A stretch of 64,000 nucleotides of DNA, from assembly GCA_013201395.1 (NCBI GenBank), contig JABMJD010000001.1, forward strand, positions 1-64,000, given 5' to 3'. The notes beneath the pieces were generated by a model. That model saw only the letters and a program-made list of their open reading frames with translations, was not told where the DNA came from and searched no databases. Both the position numbers and the translations under genes were made by a program. Below, piece after piece: positions 48,031-59,226 of the stretch. The DNA is from Candidatus Syntrophopropionicum ammoniitolerans. Its GTDB lineage: Bacteria > Bacillota > Desulfotomaculia > Desulfotomaculales > Pelotomaculaceae. Numbering within the stretch: position 1 is the first letter of the stretch; each line of letters opens with the position of its first letter.

Positions 48031-49296
48031 ATGCTGCCGGAAGGGGTGATTTTGTTGCGTATATTAACAGTGAGGGACCTAACAGAATATATTAAAAACC
48101 TGGTCGACAATGATTATCTTCTGGCAAATGTTTGGGTCAAAGGTGAAATATCCAATTTTAAAGCTGCCTCTTCCGGGCATTTATATTTTACTCTGAAGGA
48201 TCAGTCCGGCACCCTGAGGGTGGTTATGTTTCGTTCCAAAAGCCGGTCTCTGGTCTTCCGTCCCGGTAACGGTATGGCTGTGATCGTACGAGGTTATATT
48301 TCTGTTTATGAGCGTGATGGACTATATCAGCTTTATGCCGGGGAAATGCAGCCTGACGGGGCCGGGGCATTGCATCTGGCCTTTGAACAACTAAAAGAAA
48401 GGTTGCGGGAGGAAGGCCTTTTTGATCAGAAACACAAGAAACCTCTGCCTTTACTACCACACCGGATTGGGGTTGTTACTTCTTTAACGGGGGCGGCGGT
48501 GAGAGATATAGTGGAAATAATCAGACGCCGCTGGCCCGGGCTGCAGATCATTATCGTGCCTGTCCTGGTCCAGGGCGAAAGCGCCCCGGCGGATATCGCC
48601 GCCGGTATCCGTCTTTTGAACAGGTGGGGTCAGGCGGATTTGATTATTGCCGGTCGCGGCGGCGGTTCACTGGAGGAGCTCTGGGCTTTTAATACCGAGG
48701 TAGTAGCCCGCAGTATTTTTAAATCGAAAATACCGATTATTTCCGCCGTGGGACACGAAACAGACTACACCATCGCAGATTTTGTTGCCGATGCCCGGGC
48801 TGCGACCCCATCTGCAGCAGCGGAAATGGCTGTACCCGATAAAAAGGAAACAGATCGCTACCTGGGGGCTTTAAACAGCCGTTTGCATAGTGCTGTGATT
48901 GATCAGGCGGCAAGGTACAAGCAACGACTCCGCGCCTGTTTAACCAGCCGTGTTTTTACCAGGCCGGTGGATGTGATCTGCGGTACCAGGCAACAATCCC
49001 TTGATTTTATGCGCCACCGTCTGCAGCAGGCTATTACCGGCCTAACAGGGCAAGAAGAAAAAAGACTGGCCATCCTGGCCGGTAAACTACAGGCCTTAAG
49101 CCCTCTGGCTACCCTGGCCAGAGGGTACAGTATTTGTACTACTGCCGATGGCAAAAAGGTGATCACCAGTGCCGCTAATGTGGAAATTGGCAGTAGACTG
49201 GCTTTGCAGCTGCAAAAGGGCATATTGGAATGTGTTGTAAAAAGGAAAAATGAGAAATTAGCAAAAGGGGAACAAATAAATGGCAACCATCATTGA
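48031..49296 (+). CDS. xseA: Exodeoxyribonuclease VII large subunit
   Basis: LTVRDLTEYIKNLVDNDYLLANVWVKGEISNFKAASSGHLYFTLKD. Confidence 0.97.
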   Translation: MLPEGVILLRILTVRDLTEYIKNLVDNDYLLANVWVKGEISNFKAASSGHLYFTLKDQSGTLRVVMFRSKSRSLVFRPGNGMAVIVRGYISVYERDGLYQLYAGEMQPDGAGALHLAFEQLKERLREEGLFDQKHKKPLPLLPHRIGVVTSLTGAAVRDIVEIIRRRWPGLQIIIVPVLVQGESAPADIAAGIRLLNRWGQADLIIAGRGGGSLEELWAFNTEVVARSIFKSKIPIISAVGHETDYTIADFVADARAATPSAAAEMAVPDKKETDRYLGALNSRLHSAVIDQAARYKQRLRACLTSRVFTRPVDVICGTRQQSLDFMRHRLQQAITGLTGQEEKRLAILAGKLQALSPLATLARGYSICTTADGKKVITSAANVEIGSRLALQLQKGILECVVKRKNEKLAKGEQINGNHH

Positions 49297-50143
49297 AGGG
49301 AAAAAAGTGGCAGCAGCTATTAGGGAAGAAGTCAAGGAGGCCGTAGCCGGATTACGAGATGGGGGCCTCTGCCCCAGGCTAGCTGTTGTTTTAGTAGGGG
49401 ACGACCTGGCCTCCGTGTTGTATTCCCGTTCTATAAAAAAAGCCTGTGGCGCGGTTGCAGTGGAATGCGAATTATTTAAAATGCCCGCAGAATCCTCTGA
49501 AGACGAGGTTGTAGATCTACTGAAAAGACTAAATACAGATGATAGTATCCATGGGATCATGCTGGAGCTGCCTTTGCCGCCGGGAATGAACAAACAAAAG
49601 GTACTCCAGGCTATTTCACCACTCAAGGATGTAGACGGTGTTCACCCGATTAACAAAGGCTATATACTCAGTAACGGTGTGGGACTTTTTCCGACCACAC
49701 CCCAAAGTTGCATTGAAATAATGCTCCGTAACGGGATCGAAATTAGCGGCAAACACGCTGTACTCGTGGGCCGCGGTGAAACAGTGGGCAAACCCCTTAT
49801 TTTTATGATGCTCAACCAGAACGCCACAGTTACTGTCTGTCATACCAGGACTAAAGATTTGCCTTACCACACCCGCCAGGCAGATATATTAATATCGGCA
49901 GTGGGAAAGGCGGGGATGGTTACTGCCGATATGGTTAAACCCGGGGCCATTGTTGTAGACGCGGGTATAAACAGCAAACCCGGCGGAGGCATCTGTGGTG
50001 ATGTTGACTTCGTTAATGTAGAAAAAGTGGCCGGGGCAATTTCACCAGTACCCGGCGGTGTGGGCAGTATTACTACCAGTTTGATTTTGAAAAATATTAT
50101 AAAAGCCATCGAGCTGCAAAAAAACGCCAAGAATTGTATTTAA
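49280..50143 (+). CDS. folD: Methylenetetrahydrofolate dehydrogenase/cyclohydrolase
   Basis: PLKDVDGVHPINKGYI; ISPVPGGVGSITTSLILKN. Confidence 0.97.
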   Translation: MATIIEGKKVAAAIREEVKEAVAGLRDGGLCPRLAVVLVGDDLASVLYSRSIKKACGAVAVECELFKMPAESSEDEVVDLLKRLNTDDSIHGIMLELPLPPGMNKQKVLQAISPLKDVDGVHPINKGYILSNGVGLFPTTPQSCIEIMLRNGIEISGKHAVLVGRGETVGKPLIFMMLNQNATVTVCHTRTKDLPYHTRQADILISAVGKAGMVTADMVKPGAIVVDAGINSKPGGGICGDVDFVNVEKVAGAISPVPGGVGSITTSLILKNIIKAIELQKNAKNCI

Positions 50144-50182
50144 ATCAATGGTTTTTTTAGGTATAATGGAGAAAAGCACGGT

Positions 50183-50467
50183 TTGGAGGGAGTTATGGCA
50201 GAAAAAGATAAGGTTGTCCTCAGTTTTGATCAGGCAATTTCCCAGTTGGAAGATGTTGTACAGGAATTGGAAGGCGGCGGGCTTTCTCTAGAGAAAGCGC
50301 TGGAATTATTTGCTCAAGGCATTGAGCTATCCCGTATATGCAGTCGGAATCTGCAAGCTGCCGAACAGCGTATAGCAATCCTGACCAAGGATGAGGGTGA
50401 GGGGTTGTTTCTAGAAGATATCGATTCCCTACCTGCTACGTCGGAAGGAAATAGAAGTGGATTTTAA
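50183..50467 (+). CDS. xseB: Exodeoxyribonuclease VII small subunit
   Basis: SFDQAISQLEDVVQELEGGGLSLEKALELFAQGIELSRIC. Confidence 0.95.
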   Translation: MEGVMAEKDKVVLSFDQAISQLEDVVQELEGGGLSLEKALELFAQGIELSRICSRNLQAAEQRIAILTKDEGEGLFLEDIDSLPATSEGNRSGF

Positions 50468-51338
50468 AGAAGAATTCAATAAAAAGGCCGCTGTTGTTAA
50501 TGAAGCCCTGGAGGGTTTTATGCCCTCGCCGGATGCCTATCCGCCCCTGATCCACCGGGCTATGCGCTACAGTGTGCTGGGTGGCGGGAAAAGGCTCAGG
50601 CCGGTCTTGCTGTTGGCGGCAGCGGAAATGGCCGGGGGAAGGACCCGGGATGTAATGCCGGCTGCCTGCGCAGTGGAGCTGATCCATTCCTACTCCCTCA
50701 TACATGATGACCTGCCCTTGATGGACAACGATGATTACCGGCGGGGCAAGCTTACCAACCATAAGGTTTATGGTGAAACTGTGGCCCTTTTGGCCGGCGA
50801 CGCTTTGCTGACCCTGGCTTTTTTATTATTGACGAAATGCAGGACAGACTATCCCCAGGATCTTGTCCGGGTGATTGGTGAAACAGCAGCCGGTGCCGGC
50901 ACCGGGGGGTTGATCGGTGGCCAGGTGGTAGACACCTTTTCAGTGGACAAAGAAATAGACACGAGCATATTAGAATATATCCATCGTAATAAGACCGGCT
51001 CCCTTTATCGGGTGGCAGTCAGGTGCGGGGCAATCCTGGCCGGCGCCGGCGAAAAGGATTTGGATTGTCTTACTGAATATGCAGAATATTTAGGCCTGGC
51101 ATTTCAGATCAAGGATGATATTCTTGATGTCACGGGAGATGAAAAAAGGCTGGGCAAACCGGTGGGTAGTGACAAAAGAAATAAGAAAGCCACTTATCCG
51201 GCCCTGTTTGGCCTGGAAGGCGCCAAAAATAAAGCCCGGTTGGCGGTAAAAAAAGCAGAGGAAGCCCTGGAACCCTTTGGTAGTGAGGCTGATTTTCTCC
51301 GGCTACTTGTAGAGTATGTGATAAATCGCGACTTTTAA
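50457..51338 (+). CDS. ispA: Polyprenyl (farnesyl) diphosphate synthase
   Basis: MRYSVLGGGKRLRPVLLLAAAE; HDDLPLMDNDDYRRG; QIKDDILDVTGD. Confidence 0.96.
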   Translation: MDFKEEFNKKAAVVNEALEGFMPSPDAYPPLIHRAMRYSVLGGGKRLRPVLLLAAAEMAGGRTRDVMPAACAVELIHSYSLIHDDLPLMDNDDYRRGKLTNHKVYGETVALLAGDALLTLAFLLLTKCRTDYPQDLVRVIGETAAGAGTGGLIGGQVVDTFSVDKEIDTSILEYIHRNKTGSLYRVAVRCGAILAGAGEKDLDCLTEYAEYLGLAFQIKDDILDVTGDEKRLGKPVGSDKRNKKATYPALFGLEGAKNKARLAVKKAEEALEPFGSEADFLRLLVEYVINRDF

Positions 51339-51422
51339 ATAGTAGACTGGCCGGCATATTCCATCATAGCCGGGGGGTCAGGTGGCAGGTCCGGGCTAGT
51401 TAGTTGTATAATATAGCGGTGT

Positions 51423-51451
51423 TTGATTATGCATCGCTATTTTGTTATAAT
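51423..51451 (+). promoter_or_regulatory. Sigma-A-like promoter for the OLE RNA
   Basis: TTGATT (51423-51428), 17-bp spacer, TATAAT (51446-51451). Confidence 0.7.
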
Positions 51452-51457
51452 TAAAAA

Positions 51458-52085
51458 TTGTAAAAGTTTTTACGATAAATGATGCAGTATCCTAGTCAGA
51501 TAAACCTTTTTGAAGGCGGGCCTAAAAATCCGTCAAAGGGCATATCGATGAAGTTCCTGGTGCTGGCTGCTGACGCCCAGTTGGGGGCTGGTACTGGGAG
51601 TTAAGGGGGGAGGGCGACCCGCAATGGCATGCGGGCGTTGACCCTGCCCCCGTGGAGACCCAAGTTTGTGGGTAGTCACACCATTTTTTGGGTGGTCAAC
51701 TATGGCTTGGGATTGAACCTGCATGTGGTTACCGCTGCGTGCAGTGTAGCCTGCCTTGAGTGGGATTGGCGAATTTCTAACGTGCAAAGGCTGTTCATGG
51801 GCCCATGAACGGGTTTTGTTGAATGAAACCTTTCTTGCAAAAGAGGTTAGAAAAGGGAAGTCTGTTGAGGAAAACTCCTAGGCTGTCCGGAATTCTAGGG
51901 CAGGCCGGGGATTGCAGTGTGGACTAAGTGGTAATCTAGCTCCGGAACCGGTAACGGCCGGGAACAGCTTTAAAGGGAAACCGCCGGTTTTGGCGACAGC
52001 CGGCAGTTGTTTGGGAAAACCTGCTAGACCTAAGCCGCAATATTTATCCGGTCTGCTATCATTTATCACATTACATAGGTCGGCT
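51458..52085 (+). ncRNA. ole: OLE (ornate large extremophilic) RNA, boundaries approximate
   Basis: Long GC-rich, structured, ORF-poor ~630-nt interval between ispA and a small membrane-protein gene, followed by dxs: the known ole-oapA context; own promoter. Confidence 0.82.
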
Positions 52086-52107
52086 TGCATTTAAGTCCTT
52101 TTTTGAG

Positions 52108-52713
52108 GTGAAATTTTTGGGAAACAAAAAATCTACCGTTTCCGGTAGGTATATTGTTTTTGTCGGGATAGTATCGTTGCTTTTGGCAGTGGTATTCACC
52201 TTTTTTTCAGAGTATTTTACCTCAAAATTAAATAGTGTTGTTTTGGCTCTTGTTTTTTTGCTTTTTGTAATCCTAATCAATATAGCGGCGGATGTAGTGG
52301 GTACGGCGGTGACTGCGGCCTCTCATGTTCCTTTTAACGCCAAATCAGCCAAGAAAATTAGGGGAGCGTCTCACGGTCTGCAGCTGGTCAAAAATGCCGA
52401 TAAGGTTGCTAATTTAACGAACGATATGTTGAGTGATATCACTACGACCGTAGGAGGGGCCCTGGGCATCTCCATTGCTGTACAGGTGATTAGCCTGAAT
52501 CCCGGTATAAGCCAGTTCTGGTTAAATATCCTAATCACCGCATTTATTGCTGCGGTGATTGTTTCCGCCAAGGCATATTCCAAAAAAATTGCCTTGTCTT
52601 ACCCCAACGATGTAATTTTTTTTGTCGGGAGGATCCTGGCTACGATAGAAGAAACAACAGGTTATAGCCCATTTAGAAAGAAACGCGTATCCAGGGGAAA
52701 AAGGGGTGAATAA
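52108..52713 (+). CDS. oapA: OLE-associated membrane protein OapA-like
   Basis: About 200-aa multi-TM protein (FVILINIAADVVGTAVTAASHVPFNAKSAKKIRGASHGLQLVKNADKVANLTNDMLSDITTTVGGALGISIAVQV) between the ncRNA and dxs. Confidence 0.82.
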   Translation: MKFLGNKKSTVSGRYIVFVGIVSLLLAVVFTFFSEYFTSKLNSVVLALVFLLFVILINIAADVVGTAVTAASHVPFNAKSAKKIRGASHGLQLVKNADKVANLTNDMLSDITTTVGGALGISIAVQVISLNPGISQFWLNILITAFIAAVIVSAKAYSKKIALSYPNDVIFFVGRILATIEETTGYSPFRKKRVSRGKRGE

Positions 52714-52716
52714 GGA

Positions 52717-54642
52717 ATGTCCGATTTCCTCAAAAAAATTAACTCCCCAAAGGACGTACAAAGTCTTGGTTATTCACAACTAAATAAACTAGCTGAAGAA
52801 ATTCGCCGACTGATCATTGATACCGTAGCCAAAAATGGTGGGCATTTGGCGCCTAGTTTGGGTGTAGTGGAACTAACTCTAGGTCTATATAAGGCCTTTC
52901 ATACACCCCCGGATAAGATTCTCTGGGATGTGGGGCACCAAAGTTATGCCCATAAAATCATCACTGGGCGCCGGGAAGAGTTTTGTACATTGCGCCAGTT
53001 CGGGGGCCTCAGTGGTTTTTTGTGTCCTAAAGAAAGTAAATATGATTTTTTTAAGACCGGACACAGCAGTACCTCTATTTCAGCGGCCCTGGGTATGGCT
53101 GTGGCCCGGGATTTAAATGGCGAAAAACATAAAATAGTAACAGTGATAGGTGATGGGGCACTAACGGGTGGTATGGCTTTTGAGGCCCTTAATAATGCCG
53201 GACACCTAAAAAAAGACCTGATCGTGGTACTGAATGATAACGAGATGTCGATAGCGCAAAATGTAGGTGCCTTATCCGGATACCTGGCCAGGTTACGTAC
53301 AGATCCCATGTACACCAGGGGTAAGGAAGAACTGGAACAACTAATGCGCAAAATACCTGTGGGCACTGCTTTACTGCGCCTTGGTTTAAGGCTCAGAGAC
53401 AGCCTGAAATACCTGGTGGTGCCCGGAATGATTTTTGAAGAGATGGGGTTTATATATCTGGGCCCGGTAGATGGGCATGATATCAAAAAGATTGCCAGTG
53501 TGTTGCAGCGGGCTAAAAACATAAAAGGACCGGTTTTGGTCCATGTCTTAACAAAAAAGGGCAAAGGTTACCAGCCTGCGGAGAAAAATCCCGGCCGTTT
53601 TCACGGTGTGGGCCCCTTTGATCAAGCCAGCGGCAAAGTTTATAAAGGTAGTAACATTCCCTCATACACGGATATTTTTGGCCGGACTATGATCAGGCTG
53701 GCCCAAAAGCATGAAAACATTGTGGCCATCACTGCGGCGATGACCGGTGGTACCGGACTGACCAATTTTGCTCGACTTTATCCGCGGCGTTTTTTTGATG
53801 TGGGTATTGCCGAACAGCATGGGGTTACTATGGCTGCCGGTTTGGCCGCCGGCGGTTATCGGCCGGTAGTGGCCATCTATTCAACATTTTTACAGCGTGC
53901 CTACGACCAAATTCTCCATGATGTTTGCCTGCAAAAACTGCCGGTAACCTTTGCTATCGATCGGGCGGGTATAGTGGGGCAAGACGGTCCTACCCATCAT
54001 GGCCTTTTTGATTTTTCCTATCTACGACCGCTGCCAAACATGGTAATTATGGCGCCCAAGGATGAAAATGAACTGCAGCATATGCTGGCAACGGCTACCA
54101 GGCATCCGGGCCCGGTTGCCTTGCGTTATCCACGTGGGACTGGGGTCGGCAGTGTACTGGATGAAAAATTTATGAGAATCCCTATTGGACAGGCTGAGGT
54201 ATTAAAAAAAGGGTCTAATGTGGCCCTGCTGGCTATCGGCAACACTGTACGGCCGGCTTTAGAGGCTGCGGTAGCCCTGAAGGATCGGGGAATCAGCGCT
54301 GCTGTTATTAATGCTCGGTTTGTGAAACCTCTGGATGAGGAATGTATATTGTACTATGCCAAACGGACCGGTGTACTATTTACCCTGGAGGAGCATGTCC
54401 TACAGGGCGGCTTTGGCAGTGCTGTACTGGAATTGCTTTCTGCCAGGGGCTTAAGGAATATCAGGGTCCATCGTTTTGGGATTCCGGATGTTTTTGTGGA
54501 ACATGGCAGCCCGGCTGAACTGAGAGAAAAGTACGGGCTAACGGTAAGGCATATAATTAGAACCGTAGCCAATAAAATGGCACACATAAAACGTGCTAAA
54601 CGGCTTAAAAATATTAAGGGTTTTGATACTAAAACATGTTAA
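52717..54642 (+). CDS. dxs: 1-deoxy-D-xylulose-5-phosphate synthase
   Basis: [61 protein letters not shown]. Confidence 0.97.
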   Translation: MSDFLKKINSPKDVQSLGYSQLNKLAEEIRRLIIDTVAKNGGHLAPSLGVVELTLGLYKAFHTPPDKILWDVGHQSYAHKIITGRREEFCTLRQFGGLSGFLCPKESKYDFFKTGHSSTSISAALGMAVARDLNGEKHKIVTVIGDGALTGGMAFEALNNAGHLKKDLIVVLNDNEMSIAQNVGALSGYLARLRTDPMYTRGKEELEQLMRKIPVGTALLRLGLRLRDSLKYLVVPGMIFEEMGFIYLGPVDGHDIKKIASVLQRAKNIKGPVLVHVLTKKGKGYQPAEKNPGRFHGVGPFDQASGKVYKGSNIPSYTDIFGRTMIRLAQKHENIVAITAAMTGGTGLTNFARLYPRRFFDVGIAEQHGVTMAAGLAAGGYRPVVAIYSTFLQRAYDQILHDVCLQKLPVTFAIDRAGIVGQDGPTHHGLFDFSYLRPLPNMVIMAPKDENELQHMLATATRHPGPVALRYPRGTGVGSVLDEKFMRIPIGQAEVLKKGSNVALLAIGNTVRPALEAAVALKDRGISAAVINARFVKPLDEECILYYAKRTGVLFTLEEHVLQGGFGSAVLELLSARGLRNIRVHRFGIPDVFVEHGSPAELREKYGLTVRHIIRTVANKMAHIKRAKRLKNIKGFDTKTC

Positions 54643-54693
54643 AAATAATGCCCCACAAAGGTTTTCTGCGGGTGTCGGCCGGGGATTAATTCA

Positions 54694-55539
54694 GTGAGCA
54701 CAGATATCCAGGTAGGGGGGGATCCTGCTGTGTCCCAAAAAAAACAACGATTAGACGTCAGGCTGGCCGAAGAGGGCTGCTACCCGAGCAGGGAAAAAGC
54801 ACGGGCAGCGGTTATGGCCGGTTTGATTTTTGTTGATGGGCAAAAGGTAGACAAACCAGGTTCGATGGTTAAACCCCAATCCAAGGTTGAGGTGCGTGGC
54901 CCATCCTTGATTTATGTCAGCCGGGGCGGGCTTAAATTGGAAAAGGCTATAAAATCCTTTTGCCTGACCCTACATGACCGGGTGGTGCTGGATGTGGGTG
55001 CCTCCACAGGCGGGTTTACCGACTGTGCTCTCAGAAATGGGGCCAGGTTGGTATATGCGGTGGATGTTGGTTATGGCCAGCTGGACTGGCAATTGCGGAA
55101 TGATCCCCGGGTGGTAGTTTTAGAACGCACCAATATTCGCTATTTAAAAGAGGAAGCCTTGTCGGAAACCCCTGACTTTATCACTATTGACGTTTCCTTT
55201 ATCTCCTTATCCAAAGTACTGCCCCGAATAGGTGCCCTCACTGCAGCAGATGCGGCAGGAGTGGTCCTGGTTAAACCCCAATTTGAGGCGGGCCGGGATC
55301 AGGTAGGTAAAAAGGGTGTGGTCAGGGATCCAGCTGTTCATGAGGCGGTGCTGAATGCTGTTGCGGATACGATTGAGGGACTGGGTTGGGTGATTGGCGG
55401 AGTGGATTATTCCCCCCTCACCGGGCCCCAGGGGAATATTGAGTTCCTAATTTATTTTCAGAAAGATGGCCTGCCGGCGGACTACGATATTGGGCAGGTC
55501 GTAAGAACAGCACATACCAATTTAGGTCCCCAGATTTAA
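54694..55539 (+). CDS. tlyA: TlyA family rRNA (cytidine-2'-O)-methyltransferase
   Basis: QRLDVRLAEEGCYPSREKARAAVMAGLIFVDGQ (S4); VLDVGASTGGFTDCALRNGA. Confidence 0.95.
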   Translation: MSTDIQVGGDPAVSQKKQRLDVRLAEEGCYPSREKARAAVMAGLIFVDGQKVDKPGSMVKPQSKVEVRGPSLIYVSRGGLKLEKAIKSFCLTLHDRVVLDVGASTGGFTDCALRNGARLVYAVDVGYGQLDWQLRNDPRVVVLERTNIRYLKEEALSETPDFITIDVSFISLSKVLPRIGALTAADAAGVVLVKPQFEAGRDQVGKKGVVRDPAVHEAVLNAVADTIEGLGWVIGGVDYSPLTGPQGNIEFLIYFQKDGLPADYDIGQVVRTAHTNLGPQI

Positions 55540-55570
55540 ACGGAAGAAACTGCTGTGGAGGACTTGCTAA

Positions 55571-56440
55571 TTGAAAAAATTCGGGCTGGTAGTAAATCTT
55601 AATAAGAAGGGTGTTCAGCGGTTTGTGGAACAGATCACCTGTTGGCTGGAGGAAAGAGACTGCCAGGTGATGATCAAAGATGATACGGCCCGCATGATCG
55701 GACTATCCAGGCTTGCTGTATCTCAAGAGCAGTTGTTTGATCAAGCCCAGTGCGTCATTGTGTTTGGCGGTGATGGGACCATGTTATGGACGGCCCGCAA
55801 GGTGGCCCAGGCAGGCACGCCCCTGATCGGGATCAACATGGGACATCTGGGTTTCCTGACTGAAATAGATGTGCCGGAAGCACTGGTTGACCTCAGCAAA
55901 ATTTTAGCCGGTCAGTATTTTGTGGAAGAGAGAATGATGCTGGAGGCGGCAGTCTACAGGGACGGCGCCACGGTGGAACATGCTGTGGGGCTTAATGATG
56001 TGGTAATCAGCAAAGGGGCTATTGCCAGGCTGATTCAAATGGATACCTATGTAAATGATTGTTTTGTAAATAAATACCACGCGGATGGTTTAATCATCGC
56101 CAGTCCCACCGGTTCAACTGCCTATTCCCTTTCTGCCGGTGGGCCCCTGGTATCGCCGGATCATAACTTAATCTTGCTTACTCCTATCTGCCCCCATTCT
56201 TTGTGGGCCAGACCTGTTGTTACCGCTCCCGATAGTGTAATCAAAGTAGCGGTGTTGTCGGATGGCGGTGCGGTGACCCTGACTATAGACGGCCAGTATG
56301 TGTTCAGCCTGCGTCAAAATGATGAAATTGTAGTCAGACAGGCTCCCCAGAAAGCAAAATTTCTGCGCATTACAGGGCGGAACTTTTTTGAAATATTACG
56401 CAAAAAGTTAAAGGAAGAGGGAGAAAGAAATAATGTCTAG
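55571..56440 (+). CDS. nadK: NAD(+)/NADH kinase
   Basis: [60 protein letters not shown]. Confidence 0.97.
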   Translation: MKKFGLVVNLNKKGVQRFVEQITCWLEERDCQVMIKDDTARMIGLSRLAVSQEQLFDQAQCVIVFGGDGTMLWTARKVAQAGTPLIGINMGHLGFLTEIDVPEALVDLSKILAGQYFVEERMMLEAAVYRDGATVEHAVGLNDVVISKGAIARLIQMDTYVNDCFVNKYHADGLIIASPTGSTAYSLSAGGPLVSPDHNLILLTPICPHSLWARPVVTAPDSVIKVAVLSDGGAVTLTIDGQYVFSLRQNDEIVVRQAPQKAKFLRITGRNFFEILRKKLKEEGERNNV

Positions 56441-57008
56441 GGGCCTGGACAATGTCGTTCATCTGGTGCAGCATTTTTTGTCCCCTTCTGTACAAAATGG
56501 GGGGACAGTTGTTGATGCTACTGCCGGTCGAGGGCACGATACCCTTTATCTGGCCGGGTTGGTCGGTCCCAGTGGCCGGGTTTTTTCCTTTGATGTGCAG
56601 GAAGATGCGCTGCAGTCTACACGTTCGCTGCTGGAAGGTGCCGGTGTGGCTGACCGGGTTACATTGGTAAAAGACTGTCATGGAAATATGGAACATTATG
56701 TTTTCGGTCCGGTGGATAGTGTTATTTTTAATTTGGGTTACCTGCCCGGTGGTGAACATTCGGTAATCACAGAGCCTGCTTCGACTGTGCGGGCCCTGCA
56801 GGCTGCTCTGGGTCTACTGCGTTCCGGCGGCCGGGTGGGTATGGTGATTTACCCCGGACACCAGGGAGGCAGGGAGGAGTATGAGGCTGTAGAAAAAATA
56901 TGCAGCGGCCTGGACAAGACACTTTTTAATGTGCTTAAAATAGGTTTATTAAACAGGGCTGCCACCGCACCTGTGGTGATTATTATTGAAAAGGCGGATG
57001 CTAGATGA
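56433..57008 (+). CDS. YtqB-like class I SAM-dependent methyltransferase
   Basis: [55 protein letters not shown]. Confidence 0.92.
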   Translation: MSRGLDNVVHLVQHFLSPSVQNGGTVVDATAGRGHDTLYLAGLVGPSGRVFSFDVQEDALQSTRSLLEGAGVADRVTLVKDCHGNMEHYVFGPVDSVIFNLGYLPGGEHSVITEPASTVRALQAALGLLRSGGRVGMVIYPGHQGGREEYEAVEKICSGLDKTLFNVLKIGLLNRAATAPVVIIIEKADAR

Positions 57009-57460
57009 AAGTTGGGCGGCAGCGTAAGGTACTGGAAATAATTAGACGCCGGCGTATCGCCACCCAGGAAGAGTTGTCCGGCGAACTAAAAAAAAATGGC
57101 TATAATGTTACTCAGGCTACTATTTCTCGGGATATTAAGGAGTTAGGTTTAGTAAAAATACCCTTTGATAATAATGAACTCTATTATGCTCGCCCGGGTG
57201 AAAACCCAGTGCCCACCAGCAAAGAACGTCTGAGAAAGGTGTTTCTTGACTCTGTGATTGGATTTGATGCTAGTGAAAATTTGATTATTTTGAAGACAAA
57301 CCCTGGGGGTGCCCAGGGTGTTGCCTCAGCCATTGATCAGAGTGGCTGGGAGGAGATTATTGGTACGGTAGGTGGGGATGATACGATACTTGTAGTGGTC
57401 AAGCCCAAAGAAGCCACCGGCCTGGTATTGAAAAAATTTGGGGACCTACTCGGGGGGTAG
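57005..57460 (+). CDS. argR: Arginine repressor
   Basis: RQRKVLEIIRRRRIATQEELSGELKKNGYNVTQATISRDIKELGLVKIP. Confidence 0.96.
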   Translation: MKVGRQRKVLEIIRRRRIATQEELSGELKKNGYNVTQATISRDIKELGLVKIPFDNNELYYARPGENPVPTSKERLRKVFLDSVIGFDASENLIILKTNPGGAQGVASAIDQSGWEEIIGTVGGDDTILVVVKPKEATGLVLKKFGDLLGG

Positions 57461-57464
57461 GATA

Positions 57465-59165
57465 ATGCTGCTCAATATTTTTATTCAAGATTTTGGTATT
57501 ATTGACCAGTTAAGTATTGACTTTGCAAAGGGTTTTAATGTGCTCACCGGTGAAACCGGGTCCGGCAAATCAATTATTATAGATGCCTTGCAGGTAGCCC
57601 TGGGCGGCAGACCCTCAGCCGGGCAGATCCGTTCCGGGGCTGAAAAAGCTTTGGTCCAGGCAGCATTTGCTGTGGGCGGCAATAGGGAATTAAATTTGCT
57701 TTTAAATGAAATGGGTTTTGCCGATCCCGATGATGGAATAATAGTAATGGCCAGGGAGGTCACCCACAGGGGCAAAAATCTCTGCCGTATCAATGGCCGA
57801 GTGGTTACTCTGGGGTATTACAGAAAAGTAGGCGGTTTACTGGCCGATTTACATATGCAGCCGGAAACAAATTCTCTGCTTAACCAGGAAAAGCAGCGTC
57901 AATTATTGGATCGTTTTGCAGGTAAAAAGGCCCTGGAAGTCCTGGAGCAGGCCAATCTGCTATATACCCGTTGGCGAGAAGCCCATAAAAAATATACAGA
58001 ATTGAATAGGGCTGCTGGGGAGAGGGCTAGAAGGATAGATATGCTGCGCTACCAGATCGATGATATCCAACAAGCGAACCTGGATCCGGGGGAAGACGCC
58101 ACATTGGAAAATGAAAAAAATTTTCTAGTCAACGCCGAAAAAATCAGCATGCTGGCGGCGGATGGATGTAGATTTCTTTCTGAAGGAACAGGCAACCAAT
58201 ATTCGGCTCTGGATTTGTTGGCCAAAACTGTAGAAAGTCTCAGGGATTTGGTTTCTTTTGACAACCGTAATGAACCTCTGTTAAAGGCGTTGGAAGACAT
58301 CTTTTACCAAACGGAGGATATTGCTCGGGAGCTGGCCCGCTATTGTGAAGGAGTGGATTTCAATCCTTCACGTTTGGCTGTTGTTGATGAAAGGTTGGAG
58401 CAGATTAAAAAACTTAAGCGTAAATATGGGGAAACAATTAGGGAAATACATAACTACCAGCAGGAAGCAAAGAAGGAACTGGACCAGCTGGAAAATGTGG
58501 ATCAATCTCTAGAAGAACTTTTACAGGAGGTTCAGGAGATTGAGTCCGCATACAATAAAGCGGCCGGTGTTTTGAGCGCCACCCGGAGAAAAATGGCCCG
58601 GGAACTGGAGACAGCAGTAAAAGAAGAATTATCCTATCTGGAAATGGGCCGGGTGGAATTCAAGGTCGCCTTCACTGATCTTGATGCTCCGGCTCGCGAT
58701 GGGTTGGAACGGGTGTCCTTCATGATCGCCACCAACCCCGGGGAACCGCTTAAACACCTGGCCAAAATAGCTTCCGGCGGGGAACTAACCCGGATCATGC
58801 TGGCGCTGAAAGCTTTATTGGCAGATGCGGATGATGTACCGGTATTGGTTTTCGATGAGGCGGACACCGGTATTAGCGGCAAGGCCTTGCAAGCGGTGGC
58901 TGAAAAAATGATGCAATTAGGTTCCCATCACCAGGTTATATGTGTTACCCACTCTGCCCAGGTAGCCTGCCTGGGGCAGGTGCATTACAGTATCATCAAG
59001 GAATATGATGGTCAACGCACAGTTACCAAAGCCAAACAACTCAATTCTGCAGAACGCCTGAAGGAATTGGCGAAGATGCTGGATGGGAATGAGATCACTG
59101 AAATTACTATGCGCCATGCACGGCAGATGCTTGGTTTTTCTCCAGACAAGGATGAAACGCTATGA
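57465..59165 (+). CDS. recN: DNA repair protein RecN
   Basis: MLLNIFIQDFGIIDQLSIDFAKGFNVLTGETGSGKSIIIDALQVALGGR; VLVFDEADTGISGKALQAV. Confidence 0.97.
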   Translation: MLLNIFIQDFGIIDQLSIDFAKGFNVLTGETGSGKSIIIDALQVALGGRPSAGQIRSGAEKALVQAAFAVGGNRELNLLLNEMGFADPDDGIIVMAREVTHRGKNLCRINGRVVTLGYYRKVGGLLADLHMQPETNSLLNQEKQRQLLDRFAGKKALEVLEQANLLYTRWREAHKKYTELNRAAGERARRIDMLRYQIDDIQQANLDPGEDATLENEKNFLVNAEKISMLAADGCRFLSEGTGNQYSALDLLAKTVESLRDLVSFDNRNEPLLKALEDIFYQTEDIARELARYCEGVDFNPSRLAVVDERLEQIKKLKRKYGETIREIHNYQQEAKKELDQLENVDQSLEELLQEVQEIESAYNKAAGVLSATRRKMARELETAVKEELSYLEMGRVEFKVAFTDLDAPARDGLERVSFMIATNPGEPLKHLAKIASGGELTRIMLALKALLADADDVPVLVFDEADTGISGKALQAVAEKMMQLGSHHQVICVTHSAQVACLGQVHYSIIKEYDGQRTVTKAKQLNSAERLKELAKMLDGNEITEITMRHARQMLGFSPDKDETL

Positions 59166-59192
59166 ATTAGCAGGTAAAAATAATTTTTTTTA

Positions 59193-59226
59193 ACCATGTT
59201 TGCCAAAAACATGGCTTTTTATTTTT
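59193..59226 (+). terminator. Rho-independent terminator after recN
   Basis: CCATGTTT-gcc-AAAAACATGG followed by CTTTTTA. Confidence 0.65.

Noticed and set aside
51533-52094. Small ORFs in the ispA-oapA gap (51533-51787 -, 51878-52090 -, 51912-52094 +)
   Set aside because: Low-complexity, unsupported peptides inside the probable OLE RNA.
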